Assembly (NCBI RefSeq): GCF_026113935.1
Contig: NZ_JAPEUL010000007.1
Location: forward strand, 248,001-312,000
DNA length: 64,000 nucleotides
Reading direction: 5' to 3'
Source: Marinomonas rhodophyticola
GTDB lineage: Bacteria; Pseudomonadota; Gammaproteobacteria; Pseudomonadales; Marinomonadaceae
This document shows, one piece after another, positions 55,225 through 64,000 of this stretch (its first letter is position 1; the number at the start of each line of letters is the position of its first letter). A model generated the notes under the pieces. It made no database searches and was not told where the DNA came from. It saw only the letters and a program-made list of their open reading frames with translations. Both the position numbers and the translations under genes were made by a program.

Positions 55225-57900
55225 GTGAGTGAGAAAAAATTGGCTATTAAAGAGGCTCTTTCTCTTATTTCGAAGTATTGGGGAAAGGCTCGATCTTCAT
55301 CCGATGAGGGGGATCCTTATCACTTGCTTCCTTTTCATTGCTTGGATGTGACCGCTGTCGCTGCTTATTGGTGGGATCATAGCTTTGTTATGCGAAACCG
55401 ATTTGTACAAGGCAATGATTTACCTGAGGAACAAGTTAGAGCCTGGGTGCTATTTTTTATTGCTTTGCATGATCTTGGAAAATTCGATATTCGTTTTCAA
55501 TGTAAGGCAGATAGTGTGTGGATATTACTAAACCCTGATGATAAACCTGTTCAACGCCCTTCTTATACGGCGTGTAAGGGTTTTGATCATGGACGTGCCG
55601 GCTTATATTGGTTTGTTGAAGATTCTCAGCCAACGTCTAGTATGGCGATGGGTAGTTTAGATTTTTTATTAAGTGCTCCTTTAGAGCACCCATATCAAGA
55701 GTGGTTTAGTTGGTTAGAAGCCGTGACAGGGCACCATGGCTATATTGTGAGAAGGGAAAACGTCAACAACCTTATGCTTGCTGAATATCCACAGCTTGCA
55801 GAGCGAGATAAATTAGCTCGACAGGCATGGTTAAAGGTTTTAGAAGCGCTTTTCTTAGAGCCAGTTGGCTTGTCTCTTGAATATATTCCACCTGCTCCAT
55901 CGTCTTTACTTGCTGCTTTTTGCTCTATTTCCGATTGGTTAGGGTCTTGGATCTCAGAAGATACATTCCTTTATCGGGCATCGCCTTGCGACAGTTTAGG
56001 AGCATTGCGAGACTATTTTCAGGAAAAATATAAACGAGATGCAGCCTTAGTGATAGCACGCAGTGGCTTGATAAAAGAAAGCCGACCCTATGGGGGCGTG
56101 GCGAGTTTATTAAAGCAAGGTTATGAACCTAGACAGCTTCAGGTATTGGTGGATCATTTACCCATAGCATCTGGTTTAACTCAGGTTGAAGGTCCGACGG
56201 GGTCGGGCAAAACGGAACTTGCTTTAGCCTACGCATGGCGGTTATTAGAGGCTGGACTGGCAGACAGTATTGTTTTTGCTTTACCCACTCAAGCGACAGC
56301 AAACGCTATGCTAAGTCGTTTGGGGTCATTGGCAGATAAGCTGTTTGACCAGCCAAATATAATCTTAGCGCACGGTAATTCTCGTTTTAATGAGGAATTT
56401 AAAGCGATTAAGCAACGAGGCGGTAATGTTCAACAGCAAGAAGAAGCATGGGCACAGTGTTGTGAATGGTTAACACAAAGCCGTAAACGTGTATTTCTAG
56501 GTCAAATCGGGGTATGCACCATAGATCAGGTATTGGTGTCCGTATTACCAGTGAGGCATCGTTTTATTCGTGGATTTGTGGGACGAAGCATTCTTATTGT
56601 GGACGAGGTACATGCCTATTCAACTTATATGTATGGCCTGCTAGAAGAAGTGCTTAAACAACAGGCGCGAGCAGGTGGCAGTGCAATATTGCTATCGGCA
56701 ACCTTACCAAAACATCAAAAGCGCCAGCTAATGGCGACTTATGGCGAGGTGGAGCTAGAAATTCCAGAAGCTTATCCATTAGTGAGCTGGAAAGGGAGTG
56801 ATAAAGCTCGGTTTTGGGATTTAGAGAAAACGCCAGAGCACCAACCTAATCCTATTTCTCTAACACTTGAGCCTTATTATTCAGAGCAGCTTATACCCAC
56901 CCATGAGCTATTAGAGCGAATGGTAGATGCTGTCGAGCAAGAAGGTGCTCAAGTGTGCTTAATTTGCAATTTAGTTGATGTTGCACAGCAAGTTTATGAG
57001 CAGCTTAAAGCACTGACTCATCATGAGGTCATTCTCTTCCACTCGCGTTTTACATTGATCGACCGGCAGGCAATAGAGGAAAAAGTACTGTCTTACTTTG
57101 GGCCTGATGGAAACCGTAGTGTAGGGCGCATTCTGGTATCCACACAGGTTGTAGAACAATCCCTTGATCTTGATTTCGACTGGCAAATTACTCAACTCTG
57201 TCCTGTGGACCTACTGTTTCAGAGATTTGGCAGGGTCCATAGACATAAACGAGACAATCGCCCGAAAAGCTTTCCTGAACCTAAAGCCACTGTCTTACTG
57301 CCAAAAGAAGAGAGTTATGGTGGCAGTGGCGTAATTTATTCCAATACAGTGGTTATGTGGCGAACTCAGCAACATATCGAAGCGCTTGGGCAATCGTCTT
57401 TGCAATTCCCTCCTGCCTACCGTGATTGGATCGAACCTATCTATCAAAAGGAATTAAAGGGTGATGAGCCTGAATGGGTGCGTCTAGGTTATGAAGAATT
57501 TAAAAAGAAAGAATTCATTAATAGAGGGTTAGCTCGGCAGATGTTGGAATGGGCGAAAGAGGCAGTGCCACATAAAGATGATGAGGCTAATATTCGTGCA
57601 GTTACCCGCGATGGTGACATGAGCTTACCTGTTATTCCTTATATTGAGACAGCACAAGGTAAGCAACTATTAGATGGTAAAGTGCTAGAGCGGATTCCAG
57701 AGTTCGAAAAACAAGAAGCTCAAATCTTAAATCGTGTCAATGTTCCCTCCACATGGAAGGATCTGTTTTTACAAAAAGCGGATGAAGAGGGGCTGATTTG
57801 GTTGCCGGGTCAGAGATTGGGTGATGTCTTTGAATTTAAAGGTAAAAAAGGTGTGAAATTTGTTTATTCACAGGAGAAAGGATTGGAGAAGCAACAATGA
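55225..57900 (+). CDS. cas3: type I-E CRISPR helicase-nuclease Cas3
   Basis: Cas3 is recruited to Cascade-bound DNA and degrades it with its HD nuclease while its helicase moves along. I start at GTG 55225 with AAGGAG upstream (891 residues); an ATG at 55159 has none. N-terminal HD domain: HCLDVTAVAAYW and LHDLGKFDIRF (HD at 82-83). Helicase: Walker A GPTGSGKTEL near 323-330, DEVH at 460-463, SATLPKHQK, and motif VI VSTQVVEQSLDLDFD with QRFGRVHRHKR. Length is normal for I-E. The stop overlaps the cas8e start (ATGA). Confidence 0.96.
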   Translation: MSEKKLAIKEALSLISKYWGKARSSSDEGDPYHLLPFHCLDVTAVAAYWWDHSFVMRNRFVQGNDLPEEQVRAWVLFFIALHDLGKFDIRFQCKADSVWILLNPDDKPVQRPSYTACKGFDHGRAGLYWFVEDSQPTSSMAMGSLDFLLSAPLEHPYQEWFSWLEAVTGHHGYIVRRENVNNLMLAEYPQLAERDKLARQAWLKVLEALFLEPVGLSLEYIPPAPSSLLAAFCSISDWLGSWISEDTFLYRASPCDSLGALRDYFQEKYKRDAALVIARSGLIKESRPYGGVASLLKQGYEPRQLQVLVDHLPIASGLTQVEGPTGSGKTELALAYAWRLLEAGLADSIVFALPTQATANAMLSRLGSLADKLFDQPNIILAHGNSRFNEEFKAIKQRGGNVQQQEEAWAQCCEWLTQSRKRVFLGQIGVCTIDQVLVSVLPVRHRFIRGFVGRSILIVDEVHAYSTYMYGLLEEVLKQQARAGGSAILLSATLPKHQKRQLMATYGEVELEIPEAYPLVSWKGSDKARFWDLEKTPEHQPNPISLTLEPYYSEQLIPTHELLERMVDAVEQEGAQVCLICNLVDVAQQVYEQLKALTHHEVILFHSRFTLIDRQAIEEKVLSYFGPDGNRSVGRILVSTQVVEQSLDLDFDWQITQLCPVDLLFQRFGRVHRHKRDNRPKSFPEPKATVLLPKEESYGGSGVIYSNTVVMWRTQQHIEALGQSSLQFPPAYRDWIEPIYQKELKGDEPEWVRLGYEEFKKKEFINRGLARQMLEWAKEAVPHKDDEANIRAVTRDGDMSLPVIPYIETAQGKQLLDGKVLERIPEFEKQEAQILNRVNVPSTWKDLFLQKADEEGLIWLPGQRLGDVFEFKGKKGVKFVYSQEKGLEKQQ

Positions 57901-59420
57901 ACCTACTTTTAGATAACTGGATTCCCGTTCGGCCTCTAGCCGGAGGCGAGCCGGAAAAAATAACTTTGCAACAGCTTTTCTGTGGGCAAGTAAGGTGGAT
58001 ACTGTGCTTGCCAAGAGATGATATGGAATTGGCTGCATTGCAATTGCTAATTTGCCTAGTGCAGGTCACTTGGCTGCCTAAATATAAGGGCGAATTTTTG
58101 GCGCGAGTTAGGGATGTGCTAAATGAGTCAGACTTTCAGCAAGGCGTAGCGCAATGGGGAGAAACTTTCCGCTTAGATCACCCAGAATATCCTTTTATGC
58201 AGGTAAAAGGTGTAGCGGCCAAAGAGCCAACGGGTATGGATAAGCTGATGGCGGGGTTAACTGGAGCTACAAACAGCGCTTTTGTTAATGAACCAAATCA
58301 GGCGGAAAGCCTATGCGGTGGTTGTGCAGCGATTGCGCTTTTTAACCAAGCCAATAATGCGCCTAGCTTTGGTGGTGGTTTTAAAAGTGGTCTGCGCGGT
58401 GGGTCCCCTGTTACAACGTTGATCAAAGGGAGCGACCTGCGCACGACAGTATGGCTCAATGTCTTAACAGAAGAACATTTGGATTCTTCTATGCCTGATT
58501 GGCGAGAATTGACTGACCAAGCACCCACTTGGCTACAGCTTATTGTTGCAGGTGAGAAGATACCAGCGATAAAGATTGGGTTGCTGAGAGGTTTGTTTTG
58601 GCAACCAGATCATATTGAATTATGTCCACCTGTAGGTGAAGGTCAGTGCTCAACCTGTGGTGCTTATAGCATTCAGCGCTACAGTGGTTTTCTAAAAGCG
58701 AAATTTAATTTTACTGTAGACGGTGTTTGGCCCCATCCGCATTCTCCTCGTGTATTGCAGATCAAAAAAGGCCAACAAGAAGAGAAGTTTTTGGCCTTTA
58801 CTACTTCTGCACCTTCTTGGACTCAGATCAGTCGAATGCTGGTGGCACAGCAGGTAGAGAAAGGGCAAGAAGGTCATAAAACAGCGTCTGTTTTACAACA
58901 AATGCAGCAGATTTGGCCAGGACATCGTCTGCATCTGATTGTTGGCGGTTATCGTAATAATCAAGCATCTATTTTAGAACGTCGCCACGAAGTCTTATCT
59001 TTTAATCAAGGCTGGGAAAAGCACCCAGATACCATTCTCGCAGTGGTGCAGATAGGTTTGGGTTATAAAACCGCGTTGCGTAAAGCTCTATTCTTATTCG
59101 CCGAAGGGGTTAGAAATAGCGAGATAAAAGGCGCGGGTGTTGCCGTACAGGAGGTCGCTGAGCAGCAATTCTATCGTCAGAGTGACCCCGTTATTACAAG
59201 TTTGCTGGCTAGCTTAGATTTTGATCAGAGTGAACAAATCCTCGCTTATTTAAGGCTGCAACTGCGTGATATTTGCCTGCAACTTTTTCAGCAGACGACA
59301 GCTCCTTATTACCATCATCCTAAACTGGTTGCCTCCATGGCAATCGCCCGTCGTAATTTGCATAAGTCTCTTTCAGAACTTCAACCTCAAGGAGAGAAAC
59401 ATGACCCTCAAGAAGCTTGA
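57897..59420 (+). CDS. cas8e: Cascade large subunit Cas8e (Cse1/CasA)
   Basis: Cas8e recognises the PAM in the Cascade complex. The 507-residue product starts MNLLLDNWIPVRPLAGGEPEKI, has the conserved LRHGQ-type equivalents DHPEYPFMQVKG and the C-terminal helical bundle. A CXXC pair is seen in PPVGEGQCSTCGAYS. Family members vary in sequence, but length, place in the operon and N-terminus support the call. It overlaps cas3 by 4 bp and cse2 by 20 bp. Confidence 0.92.
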   Translation: MNLLLDNWIPVRPLAGGEPEKITLQQLFCGQVRWILCLPRDDMELAALQLLICLVQVTWLPKYKGEFLARVRDVLNESDFQQGVAQWGETFRLDHPEYPFMQVKGVAAKEPTGMDKLMAGLTGATNSAFVNEPNQAESLCGGCAAIALFNQANNAPSFGGGFKSGLRGGSPVTTLIKGSDLRTTVWLNVLTEEHLDSSMPDWRELTDQAPTWLQLIVAGEKIPAIKIGLLRGLFWQPDHIELCPPVGEGQCSTCGAYSIQRYSGFLKAKFNFTVDGVWPHPHSPRVLQIKKGQQEEKFLAFTTSAPSWTQISRMLVAQQVEKGQEGHKTASVLQQMQQIWPGHRLHLIVGGYRNNQASILERRHEVLSFNQGWEKHPDTILAVVQIGLGYKTALRKALFLFAEGVRNSEIKGAGVAVQEVAEQQFYRQSDPVITSLLASLDFDQSEQILAYLRLQLRDICLQLFQQTTAPYYHHPKLVASMAIARRNLHKSLSELQPQGEKHDPQEA

Positions 59421-59868
59421 TGCCATGGCACTCTTTAACGCTTGGCAAACACTGGACTCAGGAGCCAGTGCCCAATTAAGACGTGTCACCAAACCGGATG
59501 AGCTACAAGATATTCCGGCGTTTTACCGCTTGGTTCAGCCATTTGGCTGGCAGGAAAAAGACAATCAACGCCAGTTACTGAGCATGGTGTTTTGCTTGAG
59601 TTCGGGTAAAAACGTGGTGAAAAATACTGCTGAAAAAGTCAGCTTAGGCAGGGCCTTGGCTAAGACTGGCGCCATTAATGAACGTCGAGTTTTTCAGCTT
59701 ATCCGAGCAGATTATCCCAATGATTTGGTACAGCTTCGCCGCTTACTGATTCATGCTCAGCCTACTCTAAATTGGGACGATTTTGCTCAACAATTGCAGT
59801 ACTGGGGCGCGAAGGCTAAGCGCCAGTTACTGGAAGACTTTGTGCTTGCTACACCAAAAAAAGATTAA
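59401..59868 (+). CDS. cse2: Cascade small subunit Cse2 (CasB)
   Basis: Cse2 forms the belly of Cascade and stabilises the R-loop. The start is ATG 59401, inside the end of cas8e, with GGAGAG upstream, 155 residues. The protein is helical and basic: GASAQLRRVTKPDELQDIPAFYRLVQPFGW, then SLGRALAKTGAINERRVFQLIRADYP. Length matches the family. cas7e begins 18 bp after its stop. Confidence 0.92.
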   Translation: MTLKKLDAMALFNAWQTLDSGASAQLRRVTKPDELQDIPAFYRLVQPFGWQEKDNQRQLLSMVFCLSSGKNVVKNTAEKVSLGRALAKTGAINERRVFQLIRADYPNDLVQLRRLLIHAQPTLNWDDFAQQLQYWGAKAKRQLLEDFVLATPKKD

Positions 59869-59886
59869 CTCTAGAAGGACTCAATC

Positions 59887-61122
59887 ATGACTAACTTTAT
59901 TAATTTCCATGTGCTTATTTCCCATAGCCCAGCCTGTTTAAACCGTGATGATATGAATATGCAAAAGGATGCTGTTTTTGGTGGTAAGCGACGTGTACGT
60001 ATCTCCAGCCAAAGCCTTAAACGCGCTTTTCGTAAAAGTGACTATTACGCAAATCATTTTGGTAGCTCTAGTATTAGAACAAGACAGCTAGCTCTACTTG
60101 CAGAAGAGCTAGGATCGAGGCTGGAAATAGAAAATGAAGAGGATAAAGACTGGATACATAAAACTATTAAGGCTTTTACAAGTCAGTCGGCGACATCATC
60201 AGCTAATGATGAAAGCAATGAAGAAGAGGAAAGTGTTGTTAGTACAAAAAAAGTAGCTGTGGCTCCATGGTCATTAGAAGAGTTTAAGGAATTAATGTCT
60301 TTGGTGAAGACAGCTTACCAAACACCTTTAACAGAAAAAGAAGAAGCCAGCTTGGCTCAAAATATTAATAAAGAGCATGCTCGTAAGCCTACACAGAAGA
60401 AACCAAGAAAATCGGATGATGAGATAAAAGATGACTTCTATCTTAAAAAAGTGGCTGGGTTGGTGAAAGATAATATAAAAGTACTTTCTCAAGCATGTGG
60501 ACAAACATTAGATATTGCCTTATCTGGTCGTATGGCGACGTCTGGTTTAATGACAAACATTGATGGTGCTTTATCATTAGCACATTCTATTACGACTCAT
60601 ACAGTAAATTCCGATATTGACTGGTTTACCGCTGTGGATGATTTGCAGCCACTTGGCTCGGGTCATCTTGACACCCAAGAGTTTTCAGCGGGGGTGTTTT
60701 ATCGCTATGCCAGTTTAAATATTAGCCAGCTACAAGAAAACCTTGGTAATGCGGATAGGGCAAAAGCACTGGATATTGCGTCCCATTTGGCGCATCTGCT
60801 CGCTACAGAAACGCCTAACGCAAAACAGCGCAGCTTTGCAGCCTTTAACCCAGCTGATTTAGTGATGGTTTCCTTCTCTGATTTTCCAATGTCACTAGCC
60901 AATGCGTTCGAGCAACCTGTAAAACAAGATTCTCAAGGTGGATATTTATCTCCTTCGATTAAAAGCTTGAATGGCTACTGGGAAAAGGTTGCTAAAGGCT
61001 ATGGATTAAATGGTGCGACGGCACAGTTCCAAATTTCAGTTAACGACGTGCCAGAAGGGATTACATCACTCGATACTCTTGCATCACTGAAAGAATGGAT
61101 CCGTAACAATGGCGAGGTGTAA
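59887..61122 (+). CDS. cas7e: Cascade backbone subunit Cas7e (Cse4/CasC)
   Basis: Six Cas7e copies bind the crRNA spacer in Cascade. N-terminus: [48 protein letters not shown], typical of the family. The C-terminal core includes [29 protein letters not shown] and [16 protein letters not shown]. At 411 residues it is about 50 longer than E. coli CasC. The extra falls in two charged segments, an acidic Ser/Glu-rich one at about residues 97-122 and a Lys/Asp-rich one at about 155-185. Its stop overlaps the cas5e start. Confidence 0.94.
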   Translation: MTNFINFHVLISHSPACLNRDDMNMQKDAVFGGKRRVRISSQSLKRAFRKSDYYANHFGSSSIRTRQLALLAEELGSRLEIENEEDKDWIHKTIKAFTSQSATSSANDESNEEEESVVSTKKVAVAPWSLEEFKELMSLVKTAYQTPLTEKEEASLAQNINKEHARKPTQKKPRKSDDEIKDDFYLKKVAGLVKDNIKVLSQACGQTLDIALSGRMATSGLMTNIDGALSLAHSITTHTVNSDIDWFTAVDDLQPLGSGHLDTQEFSAGVFYRYASLNISQLQENLGNADRAKALDIASHLAHLLATETPNAKQRSFAAFNPADLVMVSFSDFPMSLANAFEQPVKQDSQGGYLSPSIKSLNGYWEKVAKGYGLNGATAQFQISVNDVPEGITSLDTLASLKEWIRNNGEV

Positions 61123-61802
61123 TGATGGGGCAATATCTGATATTAAGGCTTTCTGGCCCCATGCAAGCGTGGGGACAGCCAAGTTTTGAAGGAACGCGCC
61201 CAAGTGCTGCGTTCCCCACTCGTAGTGGCTTATTGGGTCTTTTAGGTGCTTGTCTTGGGATTCGTCGTAATGATCGTAAAGCCCTGCAAGAACTGAGTAA
61301 TGGGGTGCGTTTTGCTATACGGTGCGAGCAAAAAAATATCGAAGGGAAGGTGATCAAGGTTACTAAGCTAACGGATTACCATACGGTAAAAGACGCTCGT
61401 GAAAGTTACCAAGGTTTAAAAAGCCACGAAACCATACAAACATGGCGAGAATACTTATGTGATGCGACGTTTACTCTTGCAGTGTGGACGGTTGAGTCTT
61501 CTACTGTTTCATTAGAGCAATTGGCGCTAGCGGTTAAAAAACCTGTCTTCACACCTTATCTTGGTCGCCGGAGCTGTCCGTTGTCTGAGCCTCTTTATTT
61601 ATCAGAAGTCGAGGCAGAAAAACCGCTGGATGCATTAAACCTTCATCCTCCCATTGAAGGTATCGTTTATAGCGAAATAGCAAATACAGAATATGATGGG
61701 CGAGTTTCAGTTCGAGACGAGCCTATTATTAATTTGCCTAGACAATTCGCAACACGTGAATGGTTTATTGTTCAAGGAGGGATCGGAAATGTATCTAAGT
61801 AA
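61122..61802 (+). CDS. cas5e: Cascade subunit Cas5e (CasD)
   Basis: Cas5e caps the 5' handle of the crRNA in Cascade. The 226-residue product opens YLILRLSGPMQAWGQPSFEGTRPSAAFPTRSGLLGLLGACLG, the usual Cas5 RAMP start with its Gly-rich loop, and later has TPYLGRRSCPLSEPLYL. ATG 61122 overlaps the cas7e stop; ATG 61125 is an alternative. It overlaps cas6e by 14 bp. Confidence 0.93.
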   Translation: MMGQYLILRLSGPMQAWGQPSFEGTRPSAAFPTRSGLLGLLGACLGIRRNDRKALQELSNGVRFAIRCEQKNIEGKVIKVTKLTDYHTVKDARESYQGLKSHETIQTWREYLCDATFTLAVWTVESSTVSLEQLALAVKKPVFTPYLGRRSCPLSEPLYLSEVEAEKPLDALNLHPPIEGIVYSEIANTEYDGRVSVRDEPIINLPRQFATREWFIVQGGIGNVSK

Positions 61803-62397
61803 AGTCATGGTTAACTGGAAATGGGTCGAGAATCCTTACAAGTTACATAAAGCATTATGGCAACTGTTTCCTGATAGAGATGGTCAAAAGCGTGATTTTC
61901 AATTTCGAGTTGAGCAATACCAAAAAGGAATTGGTGCATTGGTTTTGTTGCAATCAGAGCAAGAGCCAATAAATGCTGATGTTGCCATGATTATGGCAAG
62001 CAAGTCTTTTAAGCCAAACATCGAAACAGGCTCAATTATACGTTTTAAGTTGCGAGCAAACCCTGTGAAAACGATCAAGGATAAATATGGTCGATTAACA
62101 AAAAAAGGGGAGCCAAAAAGTTGTCGAGTTCCTTTACTTAAAGAAGAAGATCAAATCAATTGGTTGCAACGAAAGCTTGAAGGAAAAGCGACTTTGCAAT
62201 CTATTCAAGTACAAGTAGAAAAGCCTCTGTATTTCTATAAAGAATCTGAAGACCGCCGTGGTCAGATTAAGCCTGTTTGTTTTGAAGGAGTGCTATCTAT
62301 TGATAATGCCGAGGCATTTTCACAAATGCTTCAAACAGGTATTGGGGCGGCTAAAGGAATGGGGTGCGGGATGCTATCACTGGCCCCTGCGGGATAA
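61789..62397 (+). CDS. cas6e: crRNA endoribonuclease Cas6e (CasE)
   Basis: Cas6e cleaves the CRISPR repeat transcript to make crRNAs. The start is ATG 61789, with AAGGAGG upstream and inside the end of cas5e, 202 residues. The first helix, NPYKLHKALWQLFPD, contains a His near residue 20 in the position of the catalytic His of E. coli CasE, and the C-terminus has the glycine-rich GIGAAKGMGCGMLSLA loop. Two strong hairpins follow it before cas1. Confidence 0.93.
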   Translation: MYLSKVMVNWKWVENPYKLHKALWQLFPDRDGQKRDFQFRVEQYQKGIGALVLLQSEQEPINADVAMIMASKSFKPNIETGSIIRFKLRANPVKTIKDKYGRLTKKGEPKSCRVPLLKEEDQINWLQRKLEGKATLQSIQVQVEKPLYFYKESEDRRGQIKPVCFEGVLSIDNAEAFSQMLQTGIGAAKGMGCGMLSLAPAG

Positions 62398-62405
62398 ATA
62401 TTCTC

Positions 62406-62470
62406 CCAATGTCATTGAATCTAATGACATTGGCATTGTTTTAAACCCGTCGAATCCAACGGGTTTAAAA
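62406..62470 (+). other. two perfect stem-loops between cas6e and cas1
   Basis: Hairpin A: CCAATGTCATT (62406-62416) pairs perfectly with AATGACATTGG (62423-62433), 11 bp, loop GAATCT. Hairpin B: TTTTAAACCCGT (62439-62450) pairs with ACGGGTTTAAAA (62459-62470), 12 bp, loop CGAATCCA. They are 5 bp apart and both loops carry GAATC. There is no long T run after either, so they are not ordinary terminators; RNA stability, processing or a protein-binding role for setting cas1-cas2 levels is possible. Confidence 0.85.
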
Positions 62471-62535
62471 ATTTACCTGAGCCTTAATTGGCGAGCCACA
62501 AATAGTAATGAGCTAAACCATACAAGGAGCCAAGT

Positions 62536-63456
62536 ATGAGTAGTTTTATTGCACTGAATCCGATTCCGATTAAGAATCGGGTGTCGATGATTTTTCTGCA
62601 ATACGGTCAGTTGGATGTGAAAGACGGGGCGTTTGTGCTGATTGATGTGAATGGTGTGCGCACCCATATTCCAGTGGGTTCGGTGGCGTGCATTATGCTG
62701 GAGCCGGGCACGCGGGTGTCTCATGCGGCGGTGAAGTTGGCAGCAACTGTGGGGACATTACTAGTTTGGGTCGGCGAAGCGGGTGTGCGTTTGTATGCAT
62801 CAGGGCAACCGGGTGGTGCTCGTTCGGATCGTCTGCTTTATCAAGCTAAGCTTGCCTTAGACGATGACTTACGCCTAAAAGTCGTGCGTAAAATGTTCGA
62901 GCTGCGTTTTGGCGAAGCGCCGCCTAGTCGCCGCTCGGTGGAGCAACTACGCGGTATCGAAGGCGCACGAGTCAAAGAAACCTATAAGTTACTTGCTAAG
63001 CGTTACGGTGTGGATTGGCAAGGCCGCCGTTATGACCCGAAGGATTGGGAAAAGGGTGATACCGTCAACCAATGCATCAGTGCGGCTACCTCATGTCTAT
63101 ACGGCATTACCGAAGCGGCCATCCTTGCCGCAGGTTACGCACCTGCTATTGGCTTTGTCCATACAGGTAAGCCCCTATCTTTTGTTTATGATATTGCCGA
63201 CATTATCAAGTTTGATGCAGTGGTTCCTAAAGCCTTTGAAATCGCTGCCAAGGGGACTCATCAGCCTGATAAAGATGTGCGTATTGCCTGCCGAGATATT
63301 TTCCGCAGCGCCAAAGTGCTGGATAAGCTGATTCCATTAATTGAAGAGGTCCTTGCAGCAGGCGAGATAGCACCACCCGAACCACCAAAGGATAGCCAAC
63401 CTCCCGCGATTCCAGAACCAGAGTCCTTGGCTGATAGTGGTCATCGGAGTCATTAG
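62536..63456 (+). CDS. cas1: CRISPR integrase Cas1e
   Basis: Cas1 joins new spacers to the array with Cas2. The 306-residue protein has the type I-E features: a beta N-terminal domain and a helical C-terminal domain with GITEAAILAAGYAPAIGFVHTGKPLSFVYDIADIIKF, where the Glu, His and Asp of the metal site lie. The last 30 residues (PPEPPKDSQPPAIPEPES) form a Pro-rich tail. Start ATG 62536 with AAGGAG upstream. cas2 starts 12 bp after its stop. Confidence 0.96.
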   Translation: MSSFIALNPIPIKNRVSMIFLQYGQLDVKDGAFVLIDVNGVRTHIPVGSVACIMLEPGTRVSHAAVKLAATVGTLLVWVGEAGVRLYASGQPGGARSDRLLYQAKLALDDDLRLKVVRKMFELRFGEAPPSRRSVEQLRGIEGARVKETYKLLAKRYGVDWQGRRYDPKDWEKGDTVNQCISAATSCLYGITEAAILAAGYAPAIGFVHTGKPLSFVYDIADIIKFDAVVPKAFEIAAKGTHQPDKDVRIACRDIFRSAKVLDKLIPLIEEVLAAGEIAPPEPPKDSQPPAIPEPESLADSGHRSH

Positions 63457-63759
<303 letters not shown>

Positions 63760-63930
63760 CTTATTGATCTTAAAAAAATTTTGGTGGAACGGTTTGTTCT
63801 AAAAAAGAAATAAATAAAAGTTTTTAAAATCAATTGGTTACAGTTCTTTAAAAATTCAAAAAAGAGAAAAACTCTTGGTGGATTTTTTGCTAAAGAATTT
63901 TTCTTTGCAAAACAATCGTCTACACTAAGA
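63760..63930 (+). promoter_or_regulatory. AT-rich CRISPR leader
   Basis: 171 bp of AT-rich DNA between cas2 and the first repeat, as expected for a leader. It holds a perfect match to the IHF rule WATCAANNNNTTR at 63828-63840, which is important for type I-E spacer integration, and the octamer TTGGTGGA at 63781-63788 and 63875-63882. I see no clear promoter consensus. Confidence 0.75.
63828..63840 (+). promoter_or_regulatory. IHF binding site in the CRISPR leader
   Basis: AATCAATTGGTTA fits WATCAANNNNTTR at every fixed position. It is about 90 bp from the first repeat. Confidence 0.55.
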
Positions 63931-64000
63931 GCGTTCCCCATGCACATGGGGATTAACCGCCATCAAAGTGGCCGAAGTTTCTCAGATTGAAGCGTTCCCC
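63931..64000 (+). CRISPR. type I-E CRISPR array, leader end (truncated by the window)
   Basis: First repeat 63931-63959, 29 bp, beginning GCGTTCCCC and ending GGGGATTAACCG with the partial palindrome CCCCATG/CATGGGG, typical of type I-E. First spacer 63960-63991, 32 bp. The second repeat starts at 63992 with GCGTTCCCC, identical for the 9 bp seen. The 61-bp period is that of type I-E. The number of spacers cannot be seen. Confidence 0.97.

Noticed and set aside
63781-63882. TTGGTGGA twice in the CRISPR leader as a binding motif
   Set aside because: Only two copies in an AT-rich stretch with no known protein; chance is likely.

Overview
The window reads as a stretch of chromosome from a marine gammaproteobacterium with polar-type flagella, most like Marinomonas or a close Oceanospirillales relative. 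This is inferred from gene order (pdxA-surA-lptD-djlA, rpe-gph, trpGDC, nudF/yqiB/yqiA/parE), from the Pseudomonas/Vibrio-style flagellar layout (flgNMA, cheVR, flgBCDE, flgFGHIJKL, flagellin-flaG-fliDST), and from moderate GC. No species call can be proved from the sequence alone.

Layout. 1-5 kb: minus-strand envelope-biogenesis run (pdxA partial, surA, lptD), then djlA. 5-13 kb: housekeeping genes (DUF3530, rpe, gph, an MscS channel, mgtE, trpG-trpD-trpC, an OsmC protein), closed by a perfect 46-bp palindromic terminator and a tRNA-Arg(CCT). 13.4-30.2 kb: axial flagellar and chemotaxis genes, ending in an HD-GYP-type protein whose HD motif is altered. 30.2-37 kb: an 18-copy heptamer repeat, two flagellin genes with FliA-type promoters separated by a 1.6 kb non-coding stretch, then flaG, fliD, fliS and a fliT-like gene. 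37-44 kb: a flagellin-glycosylation block (Maf, PseI, PseG, and on the opposite strand PseF, PseC, PseB); PseH is not here. 44-52 kb: tag, nudF, an acyltransferase, yqiB, yqiA, parE, a UPF0149 protein, an aminotransferase and a methyltransferase. 53-64 kb: a defence region with a RhuM-family protein, a WYL regulator of the CapW/BrxR kind, a complete type I-E cas operon (cas3-cas8e-cse2-cas7e-cas5e-cas6e-cas1-cas2), an AT-rich leader and the first repeat-spacer of a CRISPR array that runs off the right edge.

How it works together. Two GG-N10-GC-type (sigma-54) promoter candidates precede flgB and flgF. FliA (sigma-28) promoters precede flgM and both flagellins, so hook-basal-body genes would be made first and filament genes after FlgM export. 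The Maf/Pse genes lie directly downstream of the filament chaperones and would build pseudaminic acid and attach it to the two flagellins. The WYL gene lies directly upstream of cas3, and the two share an 8-bp upstream motif, which suggests that it controls the cas operon.

Caution. Nine genes (trpD, cheV, cheR, flgE, flgG, flgJ, flgK, fliD, parE) are interrupted by ten small indels, mostly single added bases. Both halves of each gene are otherwise well conserved and parE is essential, so I read these mainly as sequence errors rather than real decay. I give the coordinates of each whole gene and the position of each shift.
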